The notes under the pieces: model-generated | Told to the model about the DNA's origin: nothing | Databases searched by the model: none | The model's input: only the letters and a program-made list of their open reading frames with translations | Shown: piece after piece, positions 26,650 through 35,826 of the stretch | Layout of the letters: every line of letters starts with the position of its first letter | Numbering within the stretch: position 1 is the stretch's first letter | Program-made: the position numbers and the translations under genes | Assembly (NCBI GenBank): GCA_025361865.1 | Contig: JANYJH010000418.1 | Span: forward strand, 18,629-82,628 | Origin: Phragmitibacter sp. | GTDB lineage: Bacteria > Verrucomicrobiota > Verrucomicrobiia > Verrucomicrobiales > Verrucomicrobiaceae | Reading direction: 5' to 3' | DNA length: 64,000 nt

Positions 26650-27344
26650 GGCTGGGGAGTGGCGGGCTCTTTAAGCAGGGTCTGGATGTCTTTGCGGATT
26701 TTTTCGCGCCAGAACTTGGCGAATTCGGGGTCGGCACTGCCGATGTCATACATGCCGCGCACATTGCCCTGCTTGTCCACGAGAGCGACTTTCATGTCGT
26801 GAAGGAATTTGTCATCGGGTGAGAGCCGATCTTTCTCCGGCACGTCCTGCACGGCGAGGAAGCCGAAATACTTGGTCATGTAATGGCGCACCTCATCCAT
26901 CGGGCCGTTCACGAACCACCAGTTATCTCCCTTCACCCCGAAGCGCGAGGTAAAGTCCTGAAGCACTTCCGGTGTGTCGGTTGGGTCCACGCTGAAGGAT
27001 AGAAAATGGATACCAGGATCGCTGCCCACGTCTTGATAGAGCTTGAGCAATTCACCCACCACGCCCGGACAACCACGCGGGCAATGCGTATAAACCCAGC
27101 AGGCGACGAGCACCTTGCCCTGCACGTTTTTAAGCTCCACGGTCTTCCCGCTGCGCTCGGTAAGCACGAGATTCTTCTCCAGTTTCGAGAGCATGGGCAG
27201 TCGGCTTTCGCCATGATTGGCCATGCTTTCCTGCTTCAAACGCAGAAGGTAAGACTCAAACACGACCAATCCCAGTGCAGCGATGATGATAGGAATCCAG
27301 ATGCTCAGCGGATGGATGCGCCGTTTGGGAGGTAGTTCAGTCAT
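26646..27344 (-). CDS. SCO1/SenC copper chaperone
   Basis: 232 residues: one N-terminal membrane anchor (about 14-32) and a thioredoxin-like domain outside. The copper ligands are CPRGC (Cys-x3-Cys in YTHCPRGCP) and the histidine in HDMKVALVD. SCO proteins load or reduce the CuA site of oxidase subunit II. It lies 13 bp after the heme O synthase gene. Confidence 0.92.
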   Translation of the reverse strand: MTELPPKRRIHPLSIWIPIIIAALGLVVFESYLLRLKQESMANHGESRLPMLSKLEKNLVLTERSGKTVELKNVQGKVLVACWVYTHCPRGCPGVVGELLKLYQDVGSDPGIHFLSFSVDPTDTPEVLQDFTSRFGVKGDNWWFVNGPMDEVRHYMTKYFGFLAVQDVPEKDRLSPDDKFLHDMKVALVDKQGNVRGMYDIGSADPEFAKFWREKIRKDIQTLLKEPATPQP

Positions 27345-27357
27345 AGTCGAAAAGGGG

Positions 27358-28317
27358 TCAGGGACGAATCCAGAAGAGTGCGCAGATGATGTAAATCAGC
27401 GGCAGATACATCAGTGTGAAGAAGAACAATTTACGGGCGCTGGCACGATCACGCTGCTGCATGAAACGCCACGCATACCAGACCAATACGAGATTGAGCG
27501 CGATGCTGGCGGGAGCGAATCCGATGCTGACGCAATTCGTAAGCACCGGATGAAGCGTGAGCAATAACGCGGCGATGGAAAACAGCATGGCCAGATTAGA
27601 AGTGGTCCGGCCACTCTCATCTTCATTCGCCCACATCACGAAGCCGCCCTTCCGATACTCATCGCGATACATCCAGTTGATGGCCAGAAAATGCGGGAGC
27701 TGCCAGAGAAACAGCAACAGAAAAAGATACACCGCACCGGGGGCGAAAACAAGATCACTGCGGAAATACGGGGCTCCCTCAGGAGGCGCACCAGCGGCTC
27801 CCGCCCAGCCAATCAGCGGCGGCAAGGCCCCTGATACCGCGCCAACAATGGTGTTCCAGGCCGACTTCTGCTTCATCGGCGTATAAATGAAAAGATACAC
27901 TCCCAGGGTCATCGCGCATAAAACGGCGGCCTCCAGATTGACCATCTTCGCCAAATGAATGAGGGCGAAGGCACTCAACAACCAACCCAACCCAAAGGCC
28001 AGTCCGGGCTCTACGCGACGCGATGGCAGAGGTCGGTCCGCCGTGCGTTTCATGAGCGCGTCCGGCTCCATCTCCATGAGTTGATTGAAGATCGCCGCGC
28101 CGAAAGCCGCCAGCGCACCTCCGATCAAAGTGTGCGTCAACAGAGCCCCTGACCAGTCAGGAGAGCGATGCAGCCAGAAGCCGACGAACGTGCTCACCAG
28201 CACCAGAAAACTCAGCCGGAACTTCGTCAGCGTCATGAAATCCGCACGGGACATGCCCAGCGCTGGCGACGCAGTGGTTCCATCCGTTTTGGCTTCATTC
28301 ATGGCGGTGGATTCCAT
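27358..28317 (-). CDS. ctaB: Protoheme IX farnesyltransferase (heme O synthase)
   Basis: 319 residues, UbiA-type prenyltransferase with several membrane segments. The prenyl-diphosphate Asp motif is in NQLMEMEPDALMKRTADRPLP (shown in parts: NQLMEMEPD, MKRTADRPLP), the hallmark of heme O synthase. A second conserved loop reads QLPHFLAINWMYRDEY. It converts heme B to heme O for the A-type oxidase; the product goes to the neighbouring CtaA. A Met five codons downstream is an alternative start. Confidence 0.93.
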   Translation of the reverse strand: MESTAMNEAKTDGTTASPALGMSRADFMTLTKFRLSFLVLVSTFVGFWLHRSPDWSGALLTHTLIGGALAAFGAAIFNQLMEMEPDALMKRTADRPLPSRRVEPGLAFGLGWLLSAFALIHLAKMVNLEAAVLCAMTLGVYLFIYTPMKQKSAWNTIVGAVSGALPPLIGWAGAAGAPPEGAPYFRSDLVFAPGAVYLFLLLFLWQLPHFLAINWMYRDEYRKGGFVMWANEDESGRTTSNLAMLFSIAALLLTLHPVLTNCVSIGFAPASIALNLVLVWYAWRFMQQRDRASARKLFFFTLMYLPLIYIICALFWIRP

Positions 28318-28343
28318 ACAGCATCTTCCTTATAAAACCAATG

Positions 28344-29423
28344 CTATCCCTTCAACTCCGACTCCGTGATGCTGGCTCGCACGAGCACCATGAGCACAAA
28401 GGAAGTCGCGAGGATGATCAATCCATTGATGACATGGAAATTGGTCACCCAGAACTTCTTCACCGTCAGGATCACATACACGCCGAGCGTAAGCTGGGCG
28501 ATGGGCAGCGCGATGAGCAGCACGGGTATCCAGCGGAGGTTGTCCTGTTTGGCGAGTAATCTTTTCGTCACCAGAGCCGTCATAATGGAAACGCTGAACA
28601 CGACCAAGGCCCATGCCTTGTGCATGAACAACGCGACGAGATCAAACGAGCGTCCCCAAGGAACCAAGTCTCCGCCAGTAGTCAAAACATCGACCGCCGC
28701 CAAATCAAAACGATGCGTGTGACGGATGATGGCACCGAACACGAGCTGCATGAAGACCACGAAGAAGAAGAACGTAGTCAGCTTCACCAAGCCAGCGCGC
28801 ATCTGCGCCGGAACCAGCATGGGTCGCTTCCCCCAAGTCGGCGAGGACACCATCGCGATGGCTATCAGCAGGCAATAGAAAAGCTGGCCGAGGCAACCAT
28901 GCACGATACCGTAGTGGTCGGATACCATGAGCACGCGAATGCCACCGAGAACCGCCTGACTGACGACGACGATGATGGCTGAATTTGTCAGTTTAAGGAG
29001 CAGGGGCCAGCGGCGTGTCAGCAACCCTTTGATCAACCAAGTGATGCAGCCCGCCCCGCCGAGCACGACGACGGTCCATGAACTCTTGCTGCCTCCTACA
29101 ATAATCGCGGCGACGGCACCAGCCAACAAGGGAACCTCATACCAAGGTTGAAGATTGATCCTCCACTGCCAGACAAACATCGTCAGCACTAGAAGGCCCA
29201 CCGTTCCCGCCAGGAGTCGGTGCCCATGCTCCAACATGAACGGCGTGATGTGCAGCCAGCCTTGCGGATTCAGCGAGCCATTGCTCAGAGGCCAGTCTCC
29301 AAAGGCCATGCCCGCGTGTTCCGTGGTCGTGGCCGCTCCCCACCAGATCAGCAGGGCTCCGATGAATAAGGTGAAAACAGAGAACTGATGGAACCGGGGC
29401 GAAGCAGTGCGGGGCGAAGTCAT
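28344..29423 (-). CDS. ctaA: Heme A synthase
   Basis: 359 residues with eight likely membrane segments. Heme-ligand histidines sit in LEHGHRLLAGTVGL, IVHGCLGQLFY, RHTHRFDLAAVD and LFMHKAWALVV. CtaA/COX15 oxidises heme O to heme A. It is followed by heme O synthase, so the A-type heme supply is encoded with the oxidase. It is about 80 bp downstream of the subunit II gene. Confidence 0.92.
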   Translation of the reverse strand: MTSPRTASPRFHQFSVFTLFIGALLIWWGAATTTEHAGMAFGDWPLSNGSLNPQGWLHITPFMLEHGHRLLAGTVGLLVLTMFVWQWRINLQPWYEVPLLAGAVAAIIVGGSKSSWTVVVLGGAGCITWLIKGLLTRRWPLLLKLTNSAIIVVVSQAVLGGIRVLMVSDHYGIVHGCLGQLFYCLLIAIAMVSSPTWGKRPMLVPAQMRAGLVKLTTFFFFVVFMQLVFGAIIRHTHRFDLAAVDVLTTGGDLVPWGRSFDLVALFMHKAWALVVFSVSIMTALVTKRLLAKQDNLRWIPVLLIALPIAQLTLGVYVILTVKKFWVTNFHVINGLIILATSFVLMVLVRASITESELKG

Positions 29424-29506
29424 CAGGCGAAGAGTCGAACTTATAGAGGACTACGCCTCACAGGAACAATGGGCTACAAAACCCGAGGTTCCCCGCTCAC
29501 CAAGGA

Positions 29507-30313
29507 TCAGCGTGAAGCCAACGGAGCTGGCTGGGCAGCCGAAGCTTTGATTGCCTCTTCGCTGTTGTCTTTGAGGAAGGCATCGAATTCTTTCTCGCTC
29601 ACGACCGTGAGTTTGGCTTTCATGCCGGAGTGACCGACGCCGCAAAGCTGACCACAGATGATGTCCCATTCGCCTGTCTTGGTCGGGCGGAACCAGATGT
29701 GAGCACGCACACCAGGAGTAGCGTCTTGAGCAATGCGCATGGGCACGAGTGCGAGGTTGTGAATCACGTCCTTGCTCGTCACGTCGATGATGATCGGGCG
29801 ACCCACGGGAATGGTCATTTCTCCAGATTTCACGAAGTCATCTTTGCCATTCGGGTCTTTTAGATCGCGGCCAATCATGTTGCCCGCACTGGTATTTACA
29901 AAGCGGAGCTCTTGGTTGCCGAGATTACCGTCCAAACCAGCATACTGGAAGCTCCAGTTAAACTTCTCACCGACGGCACGTAGCTTGACCACGTCAGGCC
30001 CCATCGGGTATTGCTCGGACTGGGTTGACCACAAGGGGATAGCAAAGCCCAGTAGCAGAATGATTTCAACAATCACCACCCCGATCTCAATGTGCGTAGA
30101 AGCATGACCGCGAACGCCGATGTAGTCTGCGTTGGGGTTGTTTGATTTACGGAACTTCGTGAAGACGATGGCCAGAAAGGTGGACCATCCGACGAAAAGC
30201 AACAGCATGAACCACTGAATGAGGCCAAGCATGTGATCAACCATTTCACCGTGCTCTGAGGCCAGCCCAGGAACGCCGAGGAGATTGTTGAGTGAAGTAA
30301 TCAGGGCAAACAT
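29507..30313 (-). CDS. ctaC: Cytochrome c oxidase subunit II
   Basis: 268 residues with two N-terminal membrane segments and an external cupredoxin domain. The CuA ligands are in CGQLCGVGHSGM (Cys, Cys, His, Met), with the upstream His in VIHNLALV and Trp-aromatic stretch WSFQYAG. There is no fused heme c domain, so the enzyme receives electrons from a separate cytochrome, perhaps the one encoded at 34390-35121 or directly from ACIII. The C-terminal tail is Ala-rich. Confidence 0.95.
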   Translation of the reverse strand: MFALITSLNNLLGVPGLASEHGEMVDHMLGLIQWFMLLLFVGWSTFLAIVFTKFRKSNNPNADYIGVRGHASTHIEIGVVIVEIILLLGFAIPLWSTQSEQYPMGPDVVKLRAVGEKFNWSFQYAGLDGNLGNQELRFVNTSAGNMIGRDLKDPNGKDDFVKSGEMTIPVGRPIIIDVTSKDVIHNLALVPMRIAQDATPGVRAHIWFRPTKTGEWDIICGQLCGVGHSGMKAKLTVVSEKEFDAFLKDNSEEAIKASAAQPAPLASR

Positions 30314-30327
30314 AGTCGTGAGAGAGG

Positions 30328-30516
30328 TCAGGAGTTGGGGTCAGTAAATTCGCGCTGCTTGCGGGCGAAGTTGAACATGATCTTGAGCACGATGCCCAGC
30401 ATCACGAACACGACGCCGACCATGAAGAAAACCGCCAAGTTCGCAGCTTTAGCGACTTCGGTGCCTTGATCGGGAAGGCAGGTGGCACAGGCCAGAAGTG
30501 AAGGGAGAAGATTCAT
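30328..30516 (-). CDS. Tiny single-span membrane protein of the oxidase cluster
   Basis: 62 residues from ATG 30516 (MNLLPSLLACATCLP). One hydrophobic segment (AVFFMVGVVFVMLGIVLKI) is followed by a basic, polar tail (NFARKQREFTDPNS). No family recognised. It is packed between subunit II and another tiny membrane protein, so it is probably an accessory oxidase subunit. Confidence 0.6.
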   Translation of the reverse strand: MNLLPSLLACATCLPDQGTEVAKAANLAVFFMVGVVFVMLGIVLKIMFNFARKQREFTDPNS

Positions 30517-30517
30517 A

Positions 30518-30724
30518 TCAGGCTTCGATGTCCTTCCATTTCTTGATGACGAACCAGACGCCGTAAACCGCCAAGGCAATAGCGAGCGAGCCGCTCAGGT
30601 TCGATGCGGTGACGACTTGCAGTTCGATAGCCGCCTTGGGATCATTATAGGCCCATCCCCAGAACCCTGCGGAACACAGGATCGCGAGGAAAATCAAGAC
30701 CACATGGAATCCCTTGAGAGACAT
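30518..30724 (-). CDS. Small two-span membrane protein of the oxidase cluster
   Basis: 68 residues, two hydrophobic segments (HVVLIFLAILCSAGFWGWA and IALAVYGVWFVIKKWK). It follows subunit IV by 3 bp and precedes the 62-residue protein by 1 bp, implying co-translation. I recognise no named family. An accessory or assembly role is inferred from position only. Confidence 0.65.
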   Translation of the reverse strand: MSLKGFHVVLIFLAILCSAGFWGWAYNDPKAAIELQVVTASNLSGSLAIALAVYGVWFVIKKWKDIEA

Positions 30725-30727
30725 AAA

Positions 30728-31060
30728 TTACTTGGATGAGAAGGCGTCGAAATGCAAAGGGCTCGACTGGGCCAAGTGGGTTAGGAAGAACAGCGCGAAC
30801 GTGAAGAAAACGGTGAAGACCAAGAACTTGTAAACAATGCCCCGCTCATTCTTCAAATGCATGAAGACGAAGAGTTGGAAGGCTACCTGCGTAGCGGCGA
30901 TGAGCAGGCCCAAGACGATGTGCGAGGTCGTGCTGGACAGCAGATTGAAGATGGAACAGCTCAAGGCTGAACCGATCATCAGGCCAAGACCGCCCAGCCA
31001 GATCTGACGGCTTTGCTTGCTAAAGTCGGCGGCGCTTGGTGTGGTAGTTTCTTCAGACAT
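30728..31060 (-). CDS. ctaF: Cytochrome c oxidase subunit IV family protein
   Basis: 110 residues, three membrane segments. The central pattern LLIAATQVAFQLFVFMHLKNE matches the small prokaryotic subunit IV, whose FMHLK-type stretch is characteristic. It lies 24 bp after subunit III. Function is structural. Confidence 0.85.
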   Translation of the reverse strand: MSEETTTPSAADFSKQSRQIWLGGLGLMIGSALSCSIFNLLSSTTSHIVLGLLIAATQVAFQLFVFMHLKNERGIVYKFLVFTVFFTFALFFLTHLAQSSPLHFDAFSSK

Positions 31061-31084
31061 GGAGAGTGATTAAGTAAGAGTGTC

Positions 31085-32461
31085 TTAGAAAAGGTAGAGA
31101 ACAGGGAAAACGATCATCCAAACAATATCTACAAAGTGCCAGAAGAGACCGCCCACTTCCACGCGGTTGGTCAGATGCTCAGGGTCGGTCTTGTAGAGCC
31201 CGCCGTTGAAGAAGAGGAAATAGGCCAGAACGAGAGCGCCACCGACGATGTGCAATCCGTGAAGGCTCGTCATCGCGAAGTAGATCGCGTAATAGTTGTG
31301 ATACTTGGGAGTGAAATTGGAGTAGAAAGCCACGTCTTTCTTGAGGATGGCGACTTCAGGATGGTGATGCTCTTCATGCGTGGCGGGTGCGACCTCCGCA
31401 TGGTCTTTCATTTCTGCTTTGCCAGCTTCTTTCGCTTCATGCACGGGCGCACCAGCTTCACTATGAAGGCTTATGGGCATCGTGAAGGCCTCACGCACAA
31501 AGTCCGTATCACCGAGGCTTCCACCTGATTTGCTCTTCTCTGCTTTTTGCTTCAAGAAAGCTGTTTTCCAATCGCCACCCAAGACACGCCAAGCATCTGC
31601 TTTTTCAACGAGTTCATAGGCGTGGGATAAGCTCTTCTCGCCAGCAGGAATGGCTTGGCGGAGGTCCACCTTATCCACTTCCAGACGAAGGGTGTCATCT
31701 TCGAGCTTTCCTTCGAGCACCGTTCCATCACGGAAGGTGGCTTTGGTGCCGTCGTAAGAAATCAGAGCGGAGGGAGTAATCGCGAACTTAAGCGGGGCCG
31801 TTGCAGTGTATTTGATTTCCGGTTGCTTCTTGCTGAAGGCCTCGCTGACCACGCTGCTCACGGTTGCCTTGTCCAAGACCACGACTTTTCCCGTCGCATC
31901 TTTGAACTCAGGCTTGGAATCCACCAAGTAACCCAAAAAGTTACCATCAGAGCCTGGGGTGATGAAAGGCATGTTGAAATTGAGCAAGCCCTTCTCGTTG
32001 GGACGGGAAGCAAGTGTCACCGTCTTCACATCTAAGAACTTGATCTTGTAACCGCCTTCAGCCAAGTGGCCCTCCAGCACGCTGCCATCCTGAAGACGGA
32101 CGCCGTAGTGGTGGAACTTGTCGCCATACTCACGGATTTTGATGGTCATGAAAGCGACCGACAAAAGTAACGTCGCCGCCATAAAGATCTGATAGCGACG
32201 GAAGTTCCGCATCTTCAGCGAGAGCCACGCCTGAAGCACCGTGATAGAGGAGAGGATCAGGATGAGGGTGTTGACGAAACCCGCTTGGACGTTGAGAACG
32301 TGAGTCGGCCAGGGTGTGTCCGATGCCAGACGAAGGAAGATGTAAGCGGAGAACAAACCGCCAAACAGCATGACTTCGGAAGCGAGGAATAACCAGATGG
32401 CGATCTTGGCGTTCCAAAAACCCGTGTCGGGCCGAGCTTTTACAGTGTAGGGAATGTCCAT
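31085..32461 (-). CDS. ctaE: Cytochrome c oxidase subunit III with an insertion of about 260 residues
   Basis: 458 residues, more than twice the usual length. Residues 1-117 give the first membrane segments (FWNAKIAIWLFLASEVMLFGG). Residues about 380-458 give the last two (YYAIYFAMTSLHGLHIVGG, GLFWHFVDIVWMIVFP). Between them is a soluble stretch of about 260 residues. It contains two copies of a DGxVLEG unit (125-131 and 245-251) and a His/Glu-rich segment (THEEHHHPEV, about 361-370). The insert should lie in one membrane-exposed loop; its function is unknown. The frame is uninterrupted, so this is not a sequencing fusion. Position between subunits I and IV is normal. Confidence 0.93.
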   Translation of the reverse strand: MDIPYTVKARPDTGFWNAKIAIWLFLASEVMLFGGLFSAYIFLRLASDTPWPTHVLNVQAGFVNTLILILSSITVLQAWLSLKMRNFRRYQIFMAATLLLSVAFMTIKIREYGDKFHHYGVRLQDGSVLEGHLAEGGYKIKFLDVKTVTLASRPNEKGLLNFNMPFITPGSDGNFLGYLVDSKPEFKDATGKVVVLDKATVSSVVSEAFSKKQPEIKYTATAPLKFAITPSALISYDGTKATFRDGTVLEGKLEDDTLRLEVDKVDLRQAIPAGEKSLSHAYELVEKADAWRVLGGDWKTAFLKQKAEKSKSGGSLGDTDFVREAFTMPISLHSEAGAPVHEAKEAGKAEMKDHAEVAPATHEEHHHPEVAILKKDVAFYSNFTPKYHNYYAIYFAMTSLHGLHIVGGALVLAYFLFFNGGLYKTDPEHLTNRVEVGGLFWHFVDIVWMIVFPVLYLF

Positions 32462-32504
32462 CAGTCGGAATCAGAGTGAAATTTGGCGATCAGAACAGCA
32501 GATG

Positions 32505-34346
32505 CTAGTGCTCGGCATGAGTCAGCTTTTCCTCGGGCACTTCACCTTCGGCAAGCCACTGTGGCGTGTAATCAGTCGATGCACCGGGAACGCTGTATTC
32601 GTAAGGACCGCGATGAACCACGGGTTCAAAATTGAAGTTGCCATGTCCCGGAGGGGTTGGGGTCGCCCACTCAAGAGTCGTCGCGTGCCAAGGATTATCG
32701 CAAGTCACTTTCTTGCCGCCCTTGATACTGAGGAAGACATTCAAGATGAAAGGAATCTGCGACAGCGCTAGGCACCATGCGGCAATAGACATCACCTCAT
32801 TCAACCAAAGCAGGTGGCGAGTCGTGTCTTCAAAGGCCATGCCGCCGTTATACCAGCGACGATGGAAACCAGCGAGACCTTGAATGAACATCGGAGCAAA
32901 GAGGAAGTTCATGCAAATCAGTGAGGGCCAGAAATGAAGACGTCCCAACGTTTCGTTCATAAACCTGCCCGTGATCTTGGGATACCAGTGATAGATACCT
33001 GCGAAGAGCGCGAAGATCGTTCCGGGAGCCACAACGTAGTGAAAGTGGCCGATGACATAGTAAGTGTCATGCAAGAATAGATCCGTCATGCTGAAGGCGA
33101 GAGGCAATCCTGTTAGGCCGCCAATACCGAACATGGGTAGGAACGCGCAGGCAAAAAGCATCGGCGTATTGAAACGGATGGAACCGCCCCAAAGGGAAAT
33201 CATCAGACAAGTCAGGAGAACGACTGAGGGCACTGAGATGGAGACCGTCGTTATCTGGAAGAAAGTGCTGACGACAGCGCCCATGCCTGTGAGATACATG
33301 TGGTGAGCCCAAACAATAAAGCTGAAGAAGCCGAGCACCAAAGCCGCATAGACCATCGTTTTGTGACCCCACAAGGGACGACGGATATTACAAGGAATGA
33401 TGTCGCTCACGATGCAAAACGCAGGGAGGATCAAAACGTAAACCTCAGGATGCGCGAGGAACCAGAATAAATGCTGGTAGAGCAACGGGCTGCCACCGCC
33501 TGCGATGTCCAAGTGGCGGTTGGAATCCAATAATCCCGTAGGAAGGAAGAAACTGGAACCAAAGAGACGGTCAAAGAGCTGGAGAACCGCAGCCACTTCC
33601 AGCGGCGGGAAGGCCAAGAGTAGTAAGAAGGCAGTTACCAACATGCCCCAGACGAAGAAAGGCATTCTCATCCAAGTCATACCCTTGCAGCGCAAGTTGA
33701 TGATGGTCGTGATGATATTGACCGACCCCAGCAGAGATGAGGAAATCAGGAAGACCATGGCCATAAGCCACTGGGTCTGCCCGGAGAAGAAGACATCTTT
33801 GACATCCATCTGCGTGGTGGAAGCCAATGGGGAATAGTTCGTCCAGCCACTCTGCGCTGCGCCTGAGGGCATGAAGAAACTCATCATCATCAAGACACCG
33901 CCGATGAGATTAAGCCAATAGCTCCAAGCGTTGAGCTTAGGGAAGGCCATATCAATCGCGCCGATCTGAAGGGGGACAAGGTAGTTCCCGAAAGCACCGA
34001 AAGCCAAGGGCACAACACCCAAGAACACCATGATGGTTCCATGCATGGCCCCAAACATATTGTAAAGCTCGGGGCTCACTACTCCGCCTGGTGCCCAGCG
34101 ATCACCGAGGAACGCACCAATGAGGGGCATCGGCTTGTCAGGATAAGCGATGCTCCAGCGCATCACCATCATCAAGAAGAAACCAGCGAGCAGGAAGACC
34201 AAGGAGGTAAGTCCATACTGAATACCGATCACCTTGTGGTCGGTGGAAAAGATATACTTGTAGATGAAGCTCTGCTTCGGATGGGCCTCATGCGCGTGAT
34301 CATGGGCTTCACCGTGGAGTTCTTCGTGTGTAATGGCGGCGCTCAT
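32505..34346 (-). CDS. ctaD: Cytochrome c oxidase subunit I (A family)
   Basis: 613 residues. Catalytic ligands are complete: His102 and His436 for low-spin heme, His434 for heme a3 (GHFH), His299 with Tyr303 in HPEVY, and His348-His349 (WAHHMYL) for CuB. D-channel residues Asp132 (GAIDMAFP) and Glu301 are present. The K-channel lysine is apparently replaced: position 377 in VPSVVLLTCL is Leu where VPTGIK is usual. The histidine-rich N-terminus (HGEAHDHAHEAH) might bind metal. It reduces O2 to water and pumps protons across the cytoplasmic membrane. Confidence 0.95.
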   Translation of the reverse strand: MSAAITHEELHGEAHDHAHEAHPKQSFIYKYIFSTDHKVIGIQYGLTSLVFLLAGFFLMMVMRWSIAYPDKPMPLIGAFLGDRWAPGGVVSPELYNMFGAMHGTIMVFLGVVPLAFGAFGNYLVPLQIGAIDMAFPKLNAWSYWLNLIGGVLMMMSFFMPSGAAQSGWTNYSPLASTTQMDVKDVFFSGQTQWLMAMVFLISSSLLGSVNIITTIINLRCKGMTWMRMPFFVWGMLVTAFLLLLAFPPLEVAAVLQLFDRLFGSSFFLPTGLLDSNRHLDIAGGGSPLLYQHLFWFLAHPEVYVLILPAFCIVSDIIPCNIRRPLWGHKTMVYAALVLGFFSFIVWAHHMYLTGMGAVVSTFFQITTVSISVPSVVLLTCLMISLWGGSIRFNTPMLFACAFLPMFGIGGLTGLPLAFSMTDLFLHDTYYVIGHFHYVVAPGTIFALFAGIYHWYPKITGRFMNETLGRLHFWPSLICMNFLFAPMFIQGLAGFHRRWYNGGMAFEDTTRHLLWLNEVMSIAAWCLALSQIPFILNVFLSIKGGKKVTCDNPWHATTLEWATPTPPGHGNFNFEPVVHRGPYEYSVPGASTDYTPQWLAEGEVPEEKLTHAEH

Positions 34347-34389
34347 AGGAGTTCCAAACTAAAGGGCAGTAATGCGGACGGTAATTTAA

Positions 34390-35121
34390 TTATTTCTTGG
34401 TCGCTGGATCGGGAGCGGCGACAGGGGCGGCGGTTGCTCCAGGGCCCGCAGGGATTTCACCAGGACAATTCATCTCTTTATACTTCTCGAGATCAGTTGG
34501 CGACCAAGGACCGACATGATCCTTCACTTCGGCGCGGACTTTGGCCACCATTTGCTTGGTCACCATCGGAGCCTGATTTCCCCAGCTATTACGCACGTAG
34601 GTGAGGACATTGGCAATCTCATCATCAGACATCACAGGAGGCATCATCACGTTGTTGTAGGAGGCTCCTTTGACACTCACCGGACCCGCAAGGCCGTGCA
34701 TGGCGATACGTGCGATACGCTCGGTTCCGCCCAAGACCCACTCTGAACCCGCCAGCGGAGGAATAGCACCAGGTTGCCCCAAGCCCGTTGGCTGATGACA
34801 GCCCTGACAGTTGTTGAAGACCGTAGAGCCTTTTTTCATGGCCAACTGGAAAGCATCCAACTGTGGACCGGTCACAATACCAGCTCCACGCGGATCAATC
34901 GGGCGTTCAATAAAAGGATTGCTCTTTTCAGAATCAAAGCCGCCGACATAAGCACCCGCATAGCCACCGCCGAGGATGGTCATGATCATCATGCCAACAA
35001 TCACCCACAGAGGCGTCGGCTCCCGTCCTGCTACCACATCAGGATTCTCGCGCTTCACTGCGGCATGAAGGCGATCCAGATCAGTATTATCGAAGTTTTG
35101 TGGTTGGTTCATGGCATCCAA
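34390..35121 (-). CDS. Membrane-anchored monoheme cytochrome c
   Basis: 243 residues. One membrane segment (about 38-60, LWVIVGMMIMTILGG) precedes a cytochrome c domain with CQGCH and a distal Met in the NVMMPPVMSDDEI stretch. The tail is Pro/Ala-rich. It follows the CcoO-like gene by 3 bp and precedes subunit I by 43 bp. It probably carries electrons to CuA of subunit II, since that subunit lacks its own heme. It also resembles one half of CcoP. Confidence 0.85.
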   Translation of the reverse strand: MDAMNQPQNFDNTDLDRLHAAVKRENPDVVAGREPTPLWVIVGMMIMTILGGGYAGAYVGGFDSEKSNPFIERPIDPRGAGIVTGPQLDAFQLAMKKGSTVFNNCQGCHQPTGLGQPGAIPPLAGSEWVLGGTERIARIAMHGLAGPVSVKGASYNNVMMPPVMSDDEIANVLTYVRNSWGNQAPMVTKQMVAKVRAEVKDHVGPWSPTDLEKYKEMNCPGEIPAGPGATAAPVAAPDPATKK

Positions 35122-35124
35122 TGA

Positions 35125-35808
35125 TTACTTTTTGGCCGCTGTGTCAGCGACTACCTCACCTGGTATTGGCGCGTCCTTCTTGAGTGAAAGCAGGTAGTTG
35201 ACCAACTCTTCAGCTTCAGCCGTGGGCACTACTTCATAGCCCTTTTCAGGTGCGAAAGCTGCGGGTAGTTTGAGCGCTTTCGGCGAGCCTGCGGCTTGTA
35301 TCGGCTGAACTTTGTAGAGGTGGCGGAATCCAGGCATGATGCTCCACTTGTTTACGGCTTGAGGAGAGTAAAGGTGCTCGTGAATTTCCAATCTGCTCTT
35401 ATCTGCCAAGCGGTAGCCTGCATTGGTCAAATCAGGACCATTGCGTTGCACTCCAAGGTAAGCATAAGGTTCAAACATGTAATCGCGCTGAGTGCTCGGA
35501 CGGATAGGTTGCGCAGGCGTTTCTGCTTGGTCGCTCCCCCAGCCCTTCTTCCAAGGATCGAGAATCCCTGCAAAGCCTGGACGGATCATTTGTGTGTGGC
35601 ACTGGGTGCAGCCTTCCTTTGCGTAGATCAGTTGACCCTGACGGTAGATGCCTTTGCCGGGATAAGCACCTTCCATCCCATCACGCTCTTTGTCGTAGCT
35701 GAGAGTCGTGAGTTTCTGTGCGCTGATCGCAGGCACAACGATCAGTAACAACCACGGCAATCCGAAGCTGATACCGATTCCAATAACGAATTTCCGCAGA
35801 CTGGTCAT
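35125..35808 (-). CDS. CcoO-like monoheme cytochrome c
   Basis: 227 residues: an N-terminal membrane segment and a heme domain with EGCTQCHTQMIRP, which matches CcoO/FixO of cbb3 oxidases (usually GCxxCHSQMIRP). NGPDLTNAGYRLADK and a Met in SIMPGFRHL supply the remaining family pattern. It sits 18 bp after the CcoN-like gene. Since the partner lacks the oxygen-reducing site, this cytochrome probably serves in electron transfer rather than in a working cbb3 oxidase. Confidence 0.87.
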   Translation of the reverse strand: MTSLRKFVIGIGISFGLPWLLLIVVPAISAQKLTTLSYDKERDGMEGAYPGKGIYRQGQLIYAKEGCTQCHTQMIRPGFAGILDPWKKGWGSDQAETPAQPIRPSTQRDYMFEPYAYLGVQRNGPDLTNAGYRLADKSRLEIHEHLYSPQAVNKWSIMPGFRHLYKVQPIQAAGSPKALKLPAAFAPEKGYEVVPTAEAEELVNYLLSLKKDAPIPGEVVADTAAKK

Positions 35809-35826
35809 GCTCGAAGATGAATAAAT

